Source of the DNA: Flavobacteriaceae bacterium UBA2540
GTDB lineage: Bacteria > Bacteroidota > Bacteroidia > Flavobacteriales > Flavobacteriaceae
NCBI GenBank assembly: GCA_002340765.1
Contig: DDMS01000002.1
Coordinates: forward strand, 1-28,803
DNA: 28,803 bases
Reading direction: 5' to 3'
Shown: positions 8,575 through 15,991 of the stretch, one piece after another
Position numbering within the stretch: the stretch's first letter is position 1
Layout: every line of letters begins with the position of its first letter
Made by a program: the position numbers and the translations under genes
The notes under the pieces: model-generated
What the model was told of the DNA's origin: nothing
Seen by the model: only the letters and a program-made list of their open reading frames with translations
Database searches by the model: none

Positions 8575-8593
8575 ATCAAATATGTTTGAAACA

Positions 8594-8601
8594 CAAAGGT
8601 A
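8594..8601 (-). promoter_or_regulatory. -7 element for pepP
   Basis: TACCTTTG on the minus strand fits TAnnTTTG exactly, 19 nt before the pepP ATG. No good -33 box is visible, so this rests on one motif. Confidence 0.35.
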
Positions 8602-8635
8602 GGAATAAAATTAAAAACTAAAAATTAGACTTAAA

Positions 8636-8729
8636 CGCAAAGACGCTAAGATTTTTTTGCAAAGTTTGCAGAGAATTCTTTGCTAACATCGCGAAATATT
8701 TGGGGTTAATAATACATTGCGTCCTTGCA
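8636..8729. repeat. Intergenic GCAAAG-type repeat with imperfect inverted ends
   Basis: The gap between rhlE and pepP contains repeated GCAAAG-like words: CGCAAAG 8636-8642, CGCTAAG 8644-8650, TGCAAAG 8658-8664, TGCAGAG 8667-8673, and an inverted CTTTGC at 8678-8683. The left end (8636-8650) and the right end (8715-8729, containing GCGTCCTTGC) are imperfect inverted copies, matching at 11 of 15 positions. This resembles dispersed intergenic repeats of Bacteroidota genomes. There is no coding content. Confidence 0.5.
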
Positions 8730-8739
8730 ATAAAAAATA

Positions 8740-10053
8740 TTAATGTCTTCTTTTTGGCGCAGCATTTCTCTCTCTATCAGGAGAATTTGTTGGTTTATTT
8801 TTTTTTGCAAAAGGTCTTTTTCTTTGAGTATTGCCCTCTGATGAATTCATATTTGAAGGTTTTTTCTTTTTAGCAAACGAGCCTTTACTTTGAGTTGAAG
8901 CTCTTTTAGCATCAGCAGTATCAGTAGGCTCAAAGCCTTCAACAATTTCAGAATTTAATTTCTCTTTGAGTAGTTTTTCTATTTCATTTTGAAATTCAGT
9001 TTCTTCACTGCACACCAATGAAATGGCTTCACCAGCAGCACCAGCCCTTCCTGTTCTTCCAATTCTGTGTATATAATCTTCTGGCACATTTGGCAATTCA
9101 TAATTGATGACATGAGGCAATAATGGAATGTCCAAACCACGAGCTGCAATATCTGTAGCAACTAAAACTTTTATAGAGTTTTCTTTGAAGTTTTTTAAAG
9201 CTTTTGTTCTTGCTCCTTGACTTTTATTTCCATGAATGGCAGCTGCAGTAATTTTTGCTTTTAACAAACTTTCAGTCAATTTATTGGCTCCATGTTTGGT
9301 TCTTGTAAAAATCAATACTTGTTGCCAATCATTGTCAGTAATCAATTTGATAGTAAAAGTAGTTTTTTTGTTTTTATCTATTTTATATACTTTGTGCGTT
9401 ACTTTAACTGCTGTTGAATTTTGTGGTTCAGCAGCTACAGAAACTGGATTTTTTAAAATTCCTTCCGCCAATTTTCTGATTTCTGGTGAAAAAGTTGCAG
9501 AGAAAAGTAAGTTTTGACGTTTTACCGGCATAAAACTTATGAGTTTGTTCAAATCTCTTGCAAAACCCATGTCTAACATTCTATCAGCTTCGTCTAAAAT
9601 CAACACATCAATTAGTTTGAATGACACTGAATTTTGCTCATACAAATCCAACAGTCTTCCTGGAGTTGCTACCAAAATATCCACCCCATTTTTGAGCATC
9701 GATTTTTGTGAAACAATGTTTACACCACCAAAAACCACTCCTGATTTAATGTCTGTATATTTACTATATTCCTTGATATTTTCATGCACTTGCGCAGCCA
9801 ATTCTCTAGTTGGCGTTAAAACCAAAGCACGCAAAGGACCGTTTTTTTGTTGTTTGGTTTCTGTTAAATATTGCAAAACAGGTAACGTAAATCCAGCAGT
9901 TTTTCCAGTTCCAGTTTGTGCAGATGCCAAGACATCTTTACCTTCTAAAATAATTGGAATTGTTTTTTGTTGAATTAGAGAAGGCGTTGTGTACCCTTTC
10001 TCTTCGACTGCTTTTACAAACGCAGCGGTTAATCCTAAAGATTTAAATGACAT
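8740..10053 (-). CDS. rhlE: DEAD-box RNA helicase, RhlE type
   Basis: A 437-residue ATP-dependent RNA helicase likely involved in ribosome assembly, RNA decay or cold adaptation. All core motifs are present: the Q motif region (F at residue 3, TTPSLIQQKTIP), I AQTGTGKT near 45-52, Ia PTRELAAQ, II DEAD near 155, III SAT near 186, V ATDIAARGLDIP near 300 and VI HRIGRTGRAG near 330. After about residue 365 there is a disordered, Lys/Arg-rich tail (FAKKKKPSN, RPFAKKNKP, AAPKRRH), typical of RhlE proteins and probably RNA-binding. The gene is monocistronic with its own well-formed promoter. Confidence 0.93.
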   Translation of the reverse strand: MSFKSLGLTAAFVKAVEEKGYTTPSLIQQKTIPIILEGKDVLASAQTGTGKTAGFTLPVLQYLTETKQQKNGPLRALVLTPTRELAAQVHENIKEYSKYTDIKSGVVFGGVNIVSQKSMLKNGVDILVATPGRLLDLYEQNSVSFKLIDVLILDEADRMLDMGFARDLNKLISFMPVKRQNLLFSATFSPEIRKLAEGILKNPVSVAAEPQNSTAVKVTHKVYKIDKNKKTTFTIKLITDNDWQQVLIFTRTKHGANKLTESLLKAKITAAAIHGNKSQGARTKALKNFKENSIKVLVATDIAARGLDIPLLPHVINYELPNVPEDYIHRIGRTGRAGAAGEAISLVCSEETEFQNEIEKLLKEKLNSEIVEGFEPTDTADAKRASTQSKGSFAKKKKPSNMNSSEGNTQRKRPFAKKNKPTNSPDRERNAAPKRRH

Positions 10054-10102
10054 AAATGAATTTTAAGAAACAATCCTAAAACAGATTGTTCTAAATATCC
10101 TG

Positions 10103-10134
10103 CAAAAATAGGTTGATTCTTTGTTTTAAATCAA
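10103..10134 (-). promoter_or_regulatory. Promoter of rhlE
   Basis: On the minus strand TTG (10134-10132), a 21-bp spacer and TATTTTTG (10110-10103) match the Bacteroidota promoter form. The leader before the ATG at 10053 would be about 40-45 nt. Confidence 0.6.
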
Positions 10135-10174
10135 TAATTTGTCATTTTATATTTATTTTCAGAAAAACAAGCTC

Positions 10175-10197
10175 AAAAAAAGAGGTTTTTAGACCTC
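10175..10197 (-). terminator. Terminator-like hairpin upstream of rhlE
   Basis: On the minus strand GAGGT (10197-10193) and ACCTC (10186-10182) form a short stem around a 6-nt loop, followed at once by seven T (10181-10175). It lies upstream of the rhlE promoter, so it would end leftward transcription entering from the sdhC side. No leftward promoter or gene is visible there. The stem is short, at five pairs. Confidence 0.45.
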
Positions 10198-10264
10198 ATT
10201 ATTATTTTTAGAATGAAAATAAATTAACGCCTTCGATAAGTTCCTCTTTTAAAAAGACTCAAAA

Positions 10265-10366
10265 GGAAACTTTTTAACTTGTGAAAACAATACTATCCCA
10301 AATGAAGATTTAAAAGGAACTTGGAAAAACAACAAATGTCTGATAAACTCAAATCAAATTCCTTAA
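10265..10366 (+). pseudogene. Probable relic of a lipocalin-like lipoprotein gene
   Basis: The plus-strand frame reads GNFLTCENNTIP, then NEDLKGTWKNN, and stops at 10364-10366. A Cys after a short hydrophobic FLT followed by an acidic/Asn linker and LKGTWK is the usual beginning of a Bacteroidota lipocalin-family lipoprotein (lipobox Cys, then xLxGTW). Upstream the frame closes at 10250-10252, so no start codon or full signal peptide remains, and nothing of the barrel follows. I read this as a decayed gene fragment. It is a visual resemblance only and could be chance in AT-rich DNA. Confidence 0.3.
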
Positions 10367-10414
10367 AATTAATTTAAAATTATTCTAAATACTCTCGAAA
10401 TCGTTGTAATTTCT

Positions 10415-10445
10415 TTGTAAACCATTTCGTTTAGCCGTATTTTTG
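10415..10445 (+). promoter_or_regulatory. Promoter of the sdhCAB operon
   Basis: TTG (10415-10417), a 20-bp spacer and TATTTTTG (10438-10445) match the Bacteroidota promoter consensus, 26 nt before the sdhC ATG at 10472. Confidence 0.65.
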
Positions 10446-10471
10446 TATCAAAATTTTAACTAAACAAAATA

Positions 10472-11140
10472 ATGAGCGGATTTTTCAAATCTTCAGTAGG
10501 GAGAAAAGTAGCGATGGCAATTTCAGCCTTCTTCTTAATGATATTTTTGTTACAACACCTTTTTATCAATACTTTATCGGTTTTCAATCCTGATTTGTTC
10601 AATGAAGTTTCTCATTTTATGGGAACAAATCCATTGGTTCAATTTGCACTTCAGCCAGTATTGATTTTTGGGGTTGTTTTTCACTTTGTGATGGGTTTTA
10701 TTCTAGAGATAAAAAACAACAAAGCAAGACAAGTTTCTTATGCAAAAAACAATGGTGCAGCCAATTCAACTTGGATGAGCCGAAATATGATTTGGAGTGG
10801 TTTTGTAATTCTAGCATTTATAGCGTTGCATTTTATCGATTTTTGGTTTCCGGAAATCAATACCAAATTCATCAAAGGGGATTGGTCTGGTTTGGATGAT
10901 GGAGAATTTCGTTATTACGAACATTTAAAACACAAATTTGTAAATCCATTAAGAGTTGTTGCATATGCAGTAGCATTTGTATTTTTAGGATTGCATTTGG
11001 CTCATGGATTTACATCCGCTTTTCAATCAGTAGGGGCAGCTTCTTTAAGAAAAAAACTTGGAAATGTTGGAACGGCTTATGCAATCATTATTCCTTTAGG
11101 ATTTATTTTAATCGCATTTTTTCACTATTTTAAACATTAA
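10472..11140 (+). CDS. sdhC: Succinate dehydrogenase cytochrome b subunit
   Basis: A 222-residue membrane anchor of succinate:menaquinone oxidoreductase. It is the single-subunit, five-helix diheme cytochrome b558 type of Bacteroidota and Bacillus-like enzymes, with no separate SdhD. Hydrophobic helices are at about 13-35, 58-80, 108-125, 158-180 and 198-218. Candidate heme-axial His residues sit inside helices (LQHLF, VVFHFVM, IALHFID, LGLHLAHGF). It is first in the operon, 9 bp before sdhA, under a good promoter. The complex links the TCA cycle to the quinone pool in the inner membrane. Confidence 0.92.
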   Translation: MSGFFKSSVGRKVAMAISAFFLMIFLLQHLFINTLSVFNPDLFNEVSHFMGTNPLVQFALQPVLIFGVVFHFVMGFILEIKNNKARQVSYAKNNGAANSTWMSRNMIWSGFVILAFIALHFIDFWFPEINTKFIKGDWSGLDDGEFRYYEHLKHKFVNPLRVVAYAVAFVFLGLHLAHGFTSAFQSVGAASLRKKLGNVGTAYAIIIPLGFILIAFFHYFKH

Positions 11141-11149
11141 TCTTTCGTT

Positions 11150-13147
11150 ATGACTTTAAATTCAAAAATTCCTCAAGGGCCACTAAAAGATAAATGGACA
11201 GATTATAAAAACAAAATTAACTTGGTAAATCCTGCCAACAAACGTCATATTGATGTAATTGTGGTTGGAACAGGCTTGGCTGGTGGTTCAGCATCTGCAA
11301 CTTTGGCAGAATTAGGATACAACGTAAAAACTTTTTGTTACCAAGATTCTCCAAGAAGAGCCCATTCTATTGCCGCTCAGGGAGGAATCAATGCTGCAAA
11401 AAATTATCAAGGAGATGGAGATTCAACTTATAGATTATTTTACGATACTGTTAAAGGGGGAGATTATCGTTCAAGAGAGGCAAACGTATATAGATTGGCA
11501 GAAGTTTCTACAAATATCATTGATCAATGTGTGGCACAAGGAGTTCCTTTTGCACGTGATTATGGAGGATTGTTAGACAACCGCTCTTTTGGTGGTGTGC
11601 TTGTTTCTAGAACATTTTATGCAAAAGGACAAACAGGCCAGCAATTATTATTAGGCGCTTATTCTGCAATGAATAGACAAATTGCACGTGGTAAAATTGA
11701 AATGTTTAACAGACACGAAATGTTAGATGTTGTGCTGGTTGATGGAAAAGCCAGAGGAATTATTGCTCGCAATTTGGTGACTGGTGAAATTGAGCGTCAT
11801 TCCGCACACGCAGTTGTAATTGCTTCTGGTGGATATGGAAATGTATATTTCCTTTCAACAAACGCCATGGGTTCAAACGTAACTGCTGCTTGGAAAATTC
11901 ATAAAAAAGGGGCATTTTTTGCAAATCCATGTTTTACACAAATTCATCCAACGTGTATTCCACGTTCAGGAGATTATCAATCAAAATTAACATTGATGTC
12001 TGAATCATTGAGAAATGATGGGCGAATTTGGGTTCCAAAAAGGTTGGAAGATTCCAAAGCAATTAGAGATAGAAGCAAAAAACCAACAGAATTAACCGAA
12101 GATCAAAGAGATTATTTCTTAGAAAGACGTTATCCTGCTTTTGGTAATTTGGTACCAAGAGACGTTGCTTCAAGAGCTGCAAAAGAGCGTTGTGATGCTG
12201 GTTTTGGGGTAAATGCAACTGGTGAAGCCGTGTTTTTAGATTTCGCATCATCTTTTGAAAGGTATGGAAAAGAGCAAGCAAAAATTCAGAATTTAATTAA
12301 TCCTACCAAAGAAAAAATCATTGAATTAGGACAAAAAATTGTTGAGGCAAAATATGGAAATTTATTCCAGATGTATGAAAAAATTGTTGATGAAAATCCA
12401 TATAAAACACCTATGATGATTTATCCAGCTGTGCATTATACTATGGGCGGTGTTTGGGTTGATTATAATTTGATGACCACAATTCCTGGCTGTTATGCCA
12501 TTGGAGAAGCTAATTTTTCTGAACACGGAGCAAATAGATTGGGTGCTTCTGCTTTGATGCAAGGGTTGGCTGATGGGTATTTTGTATTGCCTTATACGAT
12601 TGGAGATTATCTAGCAGACGACATCAGAACTGGAAAAATTTCAACTGATACTCCAGAATTTGACGAAGCAGAAAAATCAGTAAAAGATGCTATTAGTTTC
12701 TTTATCAATAATAAAGGGACACATTCAGTAGATTATTACCACAAAAAATTAGGAAAAATTATGTGGGACAAATGTGGCATGTCAAGAAACGAAGAAGGAT
12801 TAAAAGAAGCTATTGAAGAAATTTCTGCTCTGAGAAAAGATTTTTGGCAAAACGTTTCTGTGCCAGGTTCAGAAAATCAATTTAATGAAGAACTCGCAAA
12901 AGCAGGAAGAGTAGCAGATTTTTTGGAATTGGGGGAATTGTTTGCAAAAGACGCTCTTCAAAGAGAAGAATCAGCAGGGGGTCATTTTAGAGAAGAACAC
13001 CAAACTTCAGAAGGCGAAGCAAAAAGAAGAAAAGAGTTTCAATACGTGTCAGCTTGGGAATATAAAGGCGAACCAAAAGACGCTGTTCTTCACAAAGAAG
13101 TCTTAGATTACGAGAATATTGAGGTAAAAGAGAGAAGTTATAAATAA
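11150..13147 (+). CDS. sdhA: Succinate dehydrogenase flavoprotein subunit
   Basis: A 665-residue catalytic subunit that oxidises succinate to fumarate with covalent FAD. The FAD-binding Rossmann motif is at about 36-55 (VIVVGTGLAGGSASATLAELG). The flavinylation region is HSIAAQGGINAAKNYQGDGDS near 80, where His is the FAD-linked residue. Active-site segments include QIHPTCIPRSG near 265, RDVASRAA near 342, VHYTMGGVWVD near 428 and EANFSEHGANRLGASALMQGL near 455-475. It is longer than the E. coli SdhA (588), as usual for the Bacteroidota and epsilon-type enzymes. The second gene of sdhCAB, it is followed by a 70-bp gap with a repeat before sdhB. Confidence 0.95.
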   Translation: MTLNSKIPQGPLKDKWTDYKNKINLVNPANKRHIDVIVVGTGLAGGSASATLAELGYNVKTFCYQDSPRRAHSIAAQGGINAAKNYQGDGDSTYRLFYDTVKGGDYRSREANVYRLAEVSTNIIDQCVAQGVPFARDYGGLLDNRSFGGVLVSRTFYAKGQTGQQLLLGAYSAMNRQIARGKIEMFNRHEMLDVVLVDGKARGIIARNLVTGEIERHSAHAVVIASGGYGNVYFLSTNAMGSNVTAAWKIHKKGAFFANPCFTQIHPTCIPRSGDYQSKLTLMSESLRNDGRIWVPKRLEDSKAIRDRSKKPTELTEDQRDYFLERRYPAFGNLVPRDVASRAAKERCDAGFGVNATGEAVFLDFASSFERYGKEQAKIQNLINPTKEKIIELGQKIVEAKYGNLFQMYEKIVDENPYKTPMMIYPAVHYTMGGVWVDYNLMTTIPGCYAIGEANFSEHGANRLGASALMQGLADGYFVLPYTIGDYLADDIRTGKISTDTPEFDEAEKSVKDAISFFINNKGTHSVDYYHKKLGKIMWDKCGMSRNEEGLKEAIEEISALRKDFWQNVSVPGSENQFNEELAKAGRVADFLELGELFAKDALQREESAGGHFREEHQTSEGEAKRRKEFQYVSAWEYKGEPKDAVLHKEVLDYENIEVKERSYK

Positions 13148-13150
13148 TAC

Positions 13151-13206
13151 TTGCTTTTAGCATTTAGTCATTAGCATCTAACTAATTGCCAAAAGCTAAC
13201 AGCTTA
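13151..13206. repeat. Intergenic repeat before sdhB, related to the one before the DUF58 gene
   Basis: The 25-nt right end (13182-13206) matches 24248-24272 at 23 of 25 positions (both end in GCTAACAGCTTA). Inside, GCTTTTAGC (13153-13161) can pair with GCCAAAAGC (13188-13196, one mismatch), so the transcript could form a hairpin 10-20 nt before the sdhB start. It resembles dispersed TTAGC/GCTAA-rich repeats of flavobacterial intergenic regions. Confidence 0.6.
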
Positions 13207-13217
13207 AAGCATAAAAA

Positions 13218-13958
13218 ATGAATTTAAGATTGAAAATTTGGAGACAAAAAGATGCCCGTTCTAAGGGTCAAATGGTCGATTATAAAGTATCTGAAATTTC
13301 AGAACACATGTCTTTCTTAGAAATGATGGATGTTTTGAACGAACAACTCATCAACAAAGGAGACGAACCAGTTTCTTTTGACCACGATTGTAGAGAAGGC
13401 ATTTGTGGAATGTGTTCTATGTATATCAATGGGGAGGCACACGGTCCTGACAGAGGAGTTACTACCTGTCAATTGCACATGAGAAAATTCCATGATGGAG
13501 AAACTATTACTATTGAACCTTTTAGAGCTACTGCATTTCCTGTGATTAAAGACTTGGTTGTTGACAGAAGTGCTTTCGACAGAATTCAACATGCGGGGGG
13601 TTATATTTCTGTAAACACTTCTGGAAATACGCAAGATGCCAACTCTATTCCAATTTCAAAACACTCTGCAGATACAGCAATGGACGCAGCAATGTGTATT
13701 GGTTGTGGGGCCTGTGTAGCTTCTTGTAAAAACTCATCAGCCATGTTATTTGTGGGCGCAAAAGTGTCACAATATGCTTTACTGCCACAAGGTCAAGTAG
13801 AGGCTGCAGATCGTGTAAAAAACATGATTGCGCAAATGGATTTAGAAGGTTTTGGAAACTGTACCAATACAGGAGCTTGCGAGGTAGAATGCCCTAAAGG
13901 AATTTCTTTAGATGTGATTGCACGAATGAACAGAGAATTATTGAAAGCGTCTATTTAA
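13218..13958 (+). CDS. sdhB: Succinate dehydrogenase iron-sulfur subunit
   Basis: A 246-residue electron-transfer subunit linking SdhA to the cytochrome b. The N-terminal plant-ferredoxin-like domain holds the 2Fe-2S ligands in DCREGICGMCSMYI (near 56-70) and the later TTCQLHM. The C-terminal part holds CIGCGACVASCKNSSAML for 4Fe-4S (near 158-175) and the CTNTGACEVECPKGIS segment (near 215-230), which with the preceding cluster region gives the 3Fe-4S and 4Fe-4S ligands. Length and motif order are those of the Bacteroidota enzyme. It follows sdhA with a repeat between them and is convergent with purF. I see no clear terminator hairpin in the 68-bp gap after it. Confidence 0.95.
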   Translation: MNLRLKIWRQKDARSKGQMVDYKVSEISEHMSFLEMMDVLNEQLINKGDEPVSFDHDCREGICGMCSMYINGEAHGPDRGVTTCQLHMRKFHDGETITIEPFRATAFPVIKDLVVDRSAFDRIQHAGGYISVNTSGNTQDANSIPISKHSADTAMDAAMCIGCGACVASCKNSSAMLFVGAKVSQYALLPQGQVEAADRVKNMIAQMDLEGFGNCTNTGACEVECPKGISLDVIARMNRELLKASI

Positions 13959-14026
13959 AGAACTTTTATAACTTTTATAGAAAACCTTAAAATTCTCTGC
14001 TTTTTTTATTTATTAGACATTTCATC

Positions 14027-15925
14027 TTAATAAGCCCTTTTATTATTTCCTTCATAGAAATTAATAAACGCTTGATTTACAACTCTATGTCCTCCGGGAG
14101 TTGGATAATTTCCAGTAAAATACCAATCACCTAAATTTTCTGGACAGGCTTTGTGCAAACCTTCAATGGTTTGATAAATCACTTCCACTTCAGCATTGAT
14201 ATCATCTGTTTTGAGCATTTGTGCAATTTTAGCTGAAATTTCTTCCGCTGAAAAAAGATTGTAAATTTCCTTAACATGATTGATGATTTCCAAATCTTTA
14301 TGGGATTGTTGTTCTTTGCATTTTTGGTAAACCTCATCCACAATATGATATTTATTGTGGTCTTTTAGCAATTCTAAAGCCGCTTTGAAAGCAATAAAAG
14401 CATCAATTCTTGCCATATCAATTCCGTAACAATCTGGATAACGAATTTGCGGAGCAGAAGAAACAATCACAATTTTTTTCGGTTGTAATCTATCTAAAAT
14501 TCTGATAATACTCTTTTTCAAAGTGGTTCCTCGAACAATACTATCATCAATAACAACTAAATTATCAGTAGGTTTTACGACGCCATATGTTACATCATAC
14601 ACATGCTCAACCAAATCATCTCTTGAACTATCATCCGCAATAAAAGTTCTCAATTTTGCATCTTTAATCGCTATTTTTTCAAATCGAGGTCTTTCAGATA
14701 AAATTTCAGTTACTTTTTGAGCAGATAAATTTTTACCACCTGCTAAAATTTTTGATGTTTTTTGCTCATTTAATAAATCTTCAGCAGCTTCTGTCATTCC
14801 ATAAAAGGAGGTTTCAGCAGTATTTGGAATGTATGAAAAAACAGTATTGGCAATATCGCTATCAATCGATTTTAAAACTTGAGGAAACACATATTTTCCC
14901 AAATTTTTTCGCTCTTTATAAATGCTGGCATCACTTCCTCTTGAAAAATAAATTCGCTCAAAAGAACAGGATTTTTTTATGCCGGGTTCATTGACCAATT
15001 TTACAGAGGTTTTTCCACTTTTTTTGATAATTAATGCATGACCTGGTTCCAATTCTTTGACATCTTCAATCTTTACATTAAAAACGGTTTGAATCACTGG
15101 TCTTTCTGAAGCAACAGCAACAACCTCATCGTTTTCAAAGAAAAATGTTGGTCTAATTCCATTCGGATCTCTCAATACAAATGCATCTCCATGACCCACC
15201 AAACCAGCCATTGCATAGCCTCCATCCCAACTTTTTGAAGATCTCTTCAATACTTTTTTCAGGCTTAAATGTTCTTCAATATAAGTGGATGCTTCTCGTT
15301 TATTAAATCCTTCTTTTTTGGCTTCTTGATACAATTTGGCAACTTCATCTTCCAAAAAATGACCAATTTTTTCCATTACAGTTACTGTGTCTGTAAATTC
15401 TTTTGGATGTTGTCCTAGTTCAATCAATTCTTCTAAAATTTGATTGGAATTGGTCATGTTGAAATTTCCAGCAACTATCAAATTTTTGTGTTTCCAATTG
15501 CTTTGACGCAAAAACGGGTGAACACTTTCGATGCTATTTTTTCCAAAAGTTCCATAACGGACATGCCCCAAAAACAAATTTCCAATATAAGGCATGTTTT
15601 CTTCTTGCCATTTTACATCATCTATTCTTTGTGGAAATTCTTCAAAAGTACTATTGATTCGTTCATTGATTTGAGCAAAAATATCCTGAATTGGTTGCGC
15701 TTGATTTGAGCGAACTCTACTGATATATCTTGTACCAGGGTCAACATTGAATTTTACACTCGCAAAACCAGCTCCGTCTTGACCACGATTGTGCTGTTTT
15801 TCCATCAATAAATACATTTTATTGATTCCGTAAAAAGCAGAACCATATTTGTCTTTATAAAACTGTAGCGGTTTTTTTAATCGAACAAGTGCAATTCCAC
15901 ATTCGTGTTTGATAGCATCACTCAT
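14027..15925 (-). CDS. purF: Amidophosphoribosyltransferase, long form
   Basis: A 632-residue enzyme that makes 5-phosphoribosylamine from PRPP and glutamine, the first step of purine synthesis. The class II glutaminase domain has the catalytic Cys at residue 9 after a short propeptide (MSDAIKHE), as in Bacillus PurF. It also shows QHNRGQDGAGF near 44, GHVRYGTFG near 119, GNFNMTN and RDPNGIRP near 250. The phosphoribosyltransferase domain has VVIDDSIVRGTTL near 455-467, the PRPP loop. At 632 residues it is over 100 longer than usual PurF (about 470-510), with extra sequence inside the glutaminase domain and towards the C-terminus. The C-terminal FTGNYPT block aligns with the Bacillus one, but the two cluster Cys just before it are missing, so an Fe-S cluster is unlikely. 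A specialised paralog is possible. Confidence 0.88.
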   Translation of the reverse strand: MSDAIKHECGIALVRLKKPLQFYKDKYGSAFYGINKMYLLMEKQHNRGQDGAGFASVKFNVDPGTRYISRVRSNQAQPIQDIFAQINERINSTFEEFPQRIDDVKWQEENMPYIGNLFLGHVRYGTFGKNSIESVHPFLRQSNWKHKNLIVAGNFNMTNSNQILEELIELGQHPKEFTDTVTVMEKIGHFLEDEVAKLYQEAKKEGFNKREASTYIEEHLSLKKVLKRSSKSWDGGYAMAGLVGHGDAFVLRDPNGIRPTFFFENDEVVAVASERPVIQTVFNVKIEDVKELEPGHALIIKKSGKTSVKLVNEPGIKKSCSFERIYFSRGSDASIYKERKNLGKYVFPQVLKSIDSDIANTVFSYIPNTAETSFYGMTEAAEDLLNEQKTSKILAGGKNLSAQKVTEILSERPRFEKIAIKDAKLRTFIADDSSRDDLVEHVYDVTYGVVKPTDNLVVIDDSIVRGTTLKKSIIRILDRLQPKKIVIVSSAPQIRYPDCYGIDMARIDAFIAFKAALELLKDHNKYHIVDEVYQKCKEQQSHKDLEIINHVKEIYNLFSAEEISAKIAQMLKTDDINAEVEVIYQTIEGLHKACPENLGDWYFTGNYPTPGGHRVVNQAFINFYEGNNKRAY

Positions 15926-15953
15926 TTTTACTTTAATAGTTTTATTTTAATAT

Positions 15954-15988
15954 TAAAAAAAAATCCGCAGCGAAAAAACTGCGGATTA
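15954..15988 (-). terminator. Strong intrinsic terminator after the PfkB-family gene
   Basis: On the minus strand AATCCGCAG (15987-15979) pairs perfectly with CTGCGGATT (15970-15962) around an 8-nt loop and is followed by a run of T. It starts four nt after the kinase stop codon and ends about 35 nt before the purF start. Confidence 0.85.
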
Positions 15989-15991
15989 AAA

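Larger units (their letters stand above)
10054..10471. other. 418-bp gap between rhlE and sdhC
   Basis: This divergent gap holds the rhlE promoter at its left, the sdhC promoter at its right, a GC-stem hairpin with a T-run near 10175-10197 and a probable lipoprotein-gene relic at 10265-10366. No intact gene is visible, and no tRNA or other RNA gene was recognised. Confidence 0.7.

Noticed and set aside
9539..9973. 144-codon open frame on the plus strand inside rhlE
   Set aside because: Antisense to conserved helicase motifs, with no recognisable protein features. It is a shadow of rhlE.
13959..14026. Terminator in the convergent sdhB-purF gap
   Set aside because: There is a T-rich stretch (near 14002-14012) but no convincing stem on either strand.
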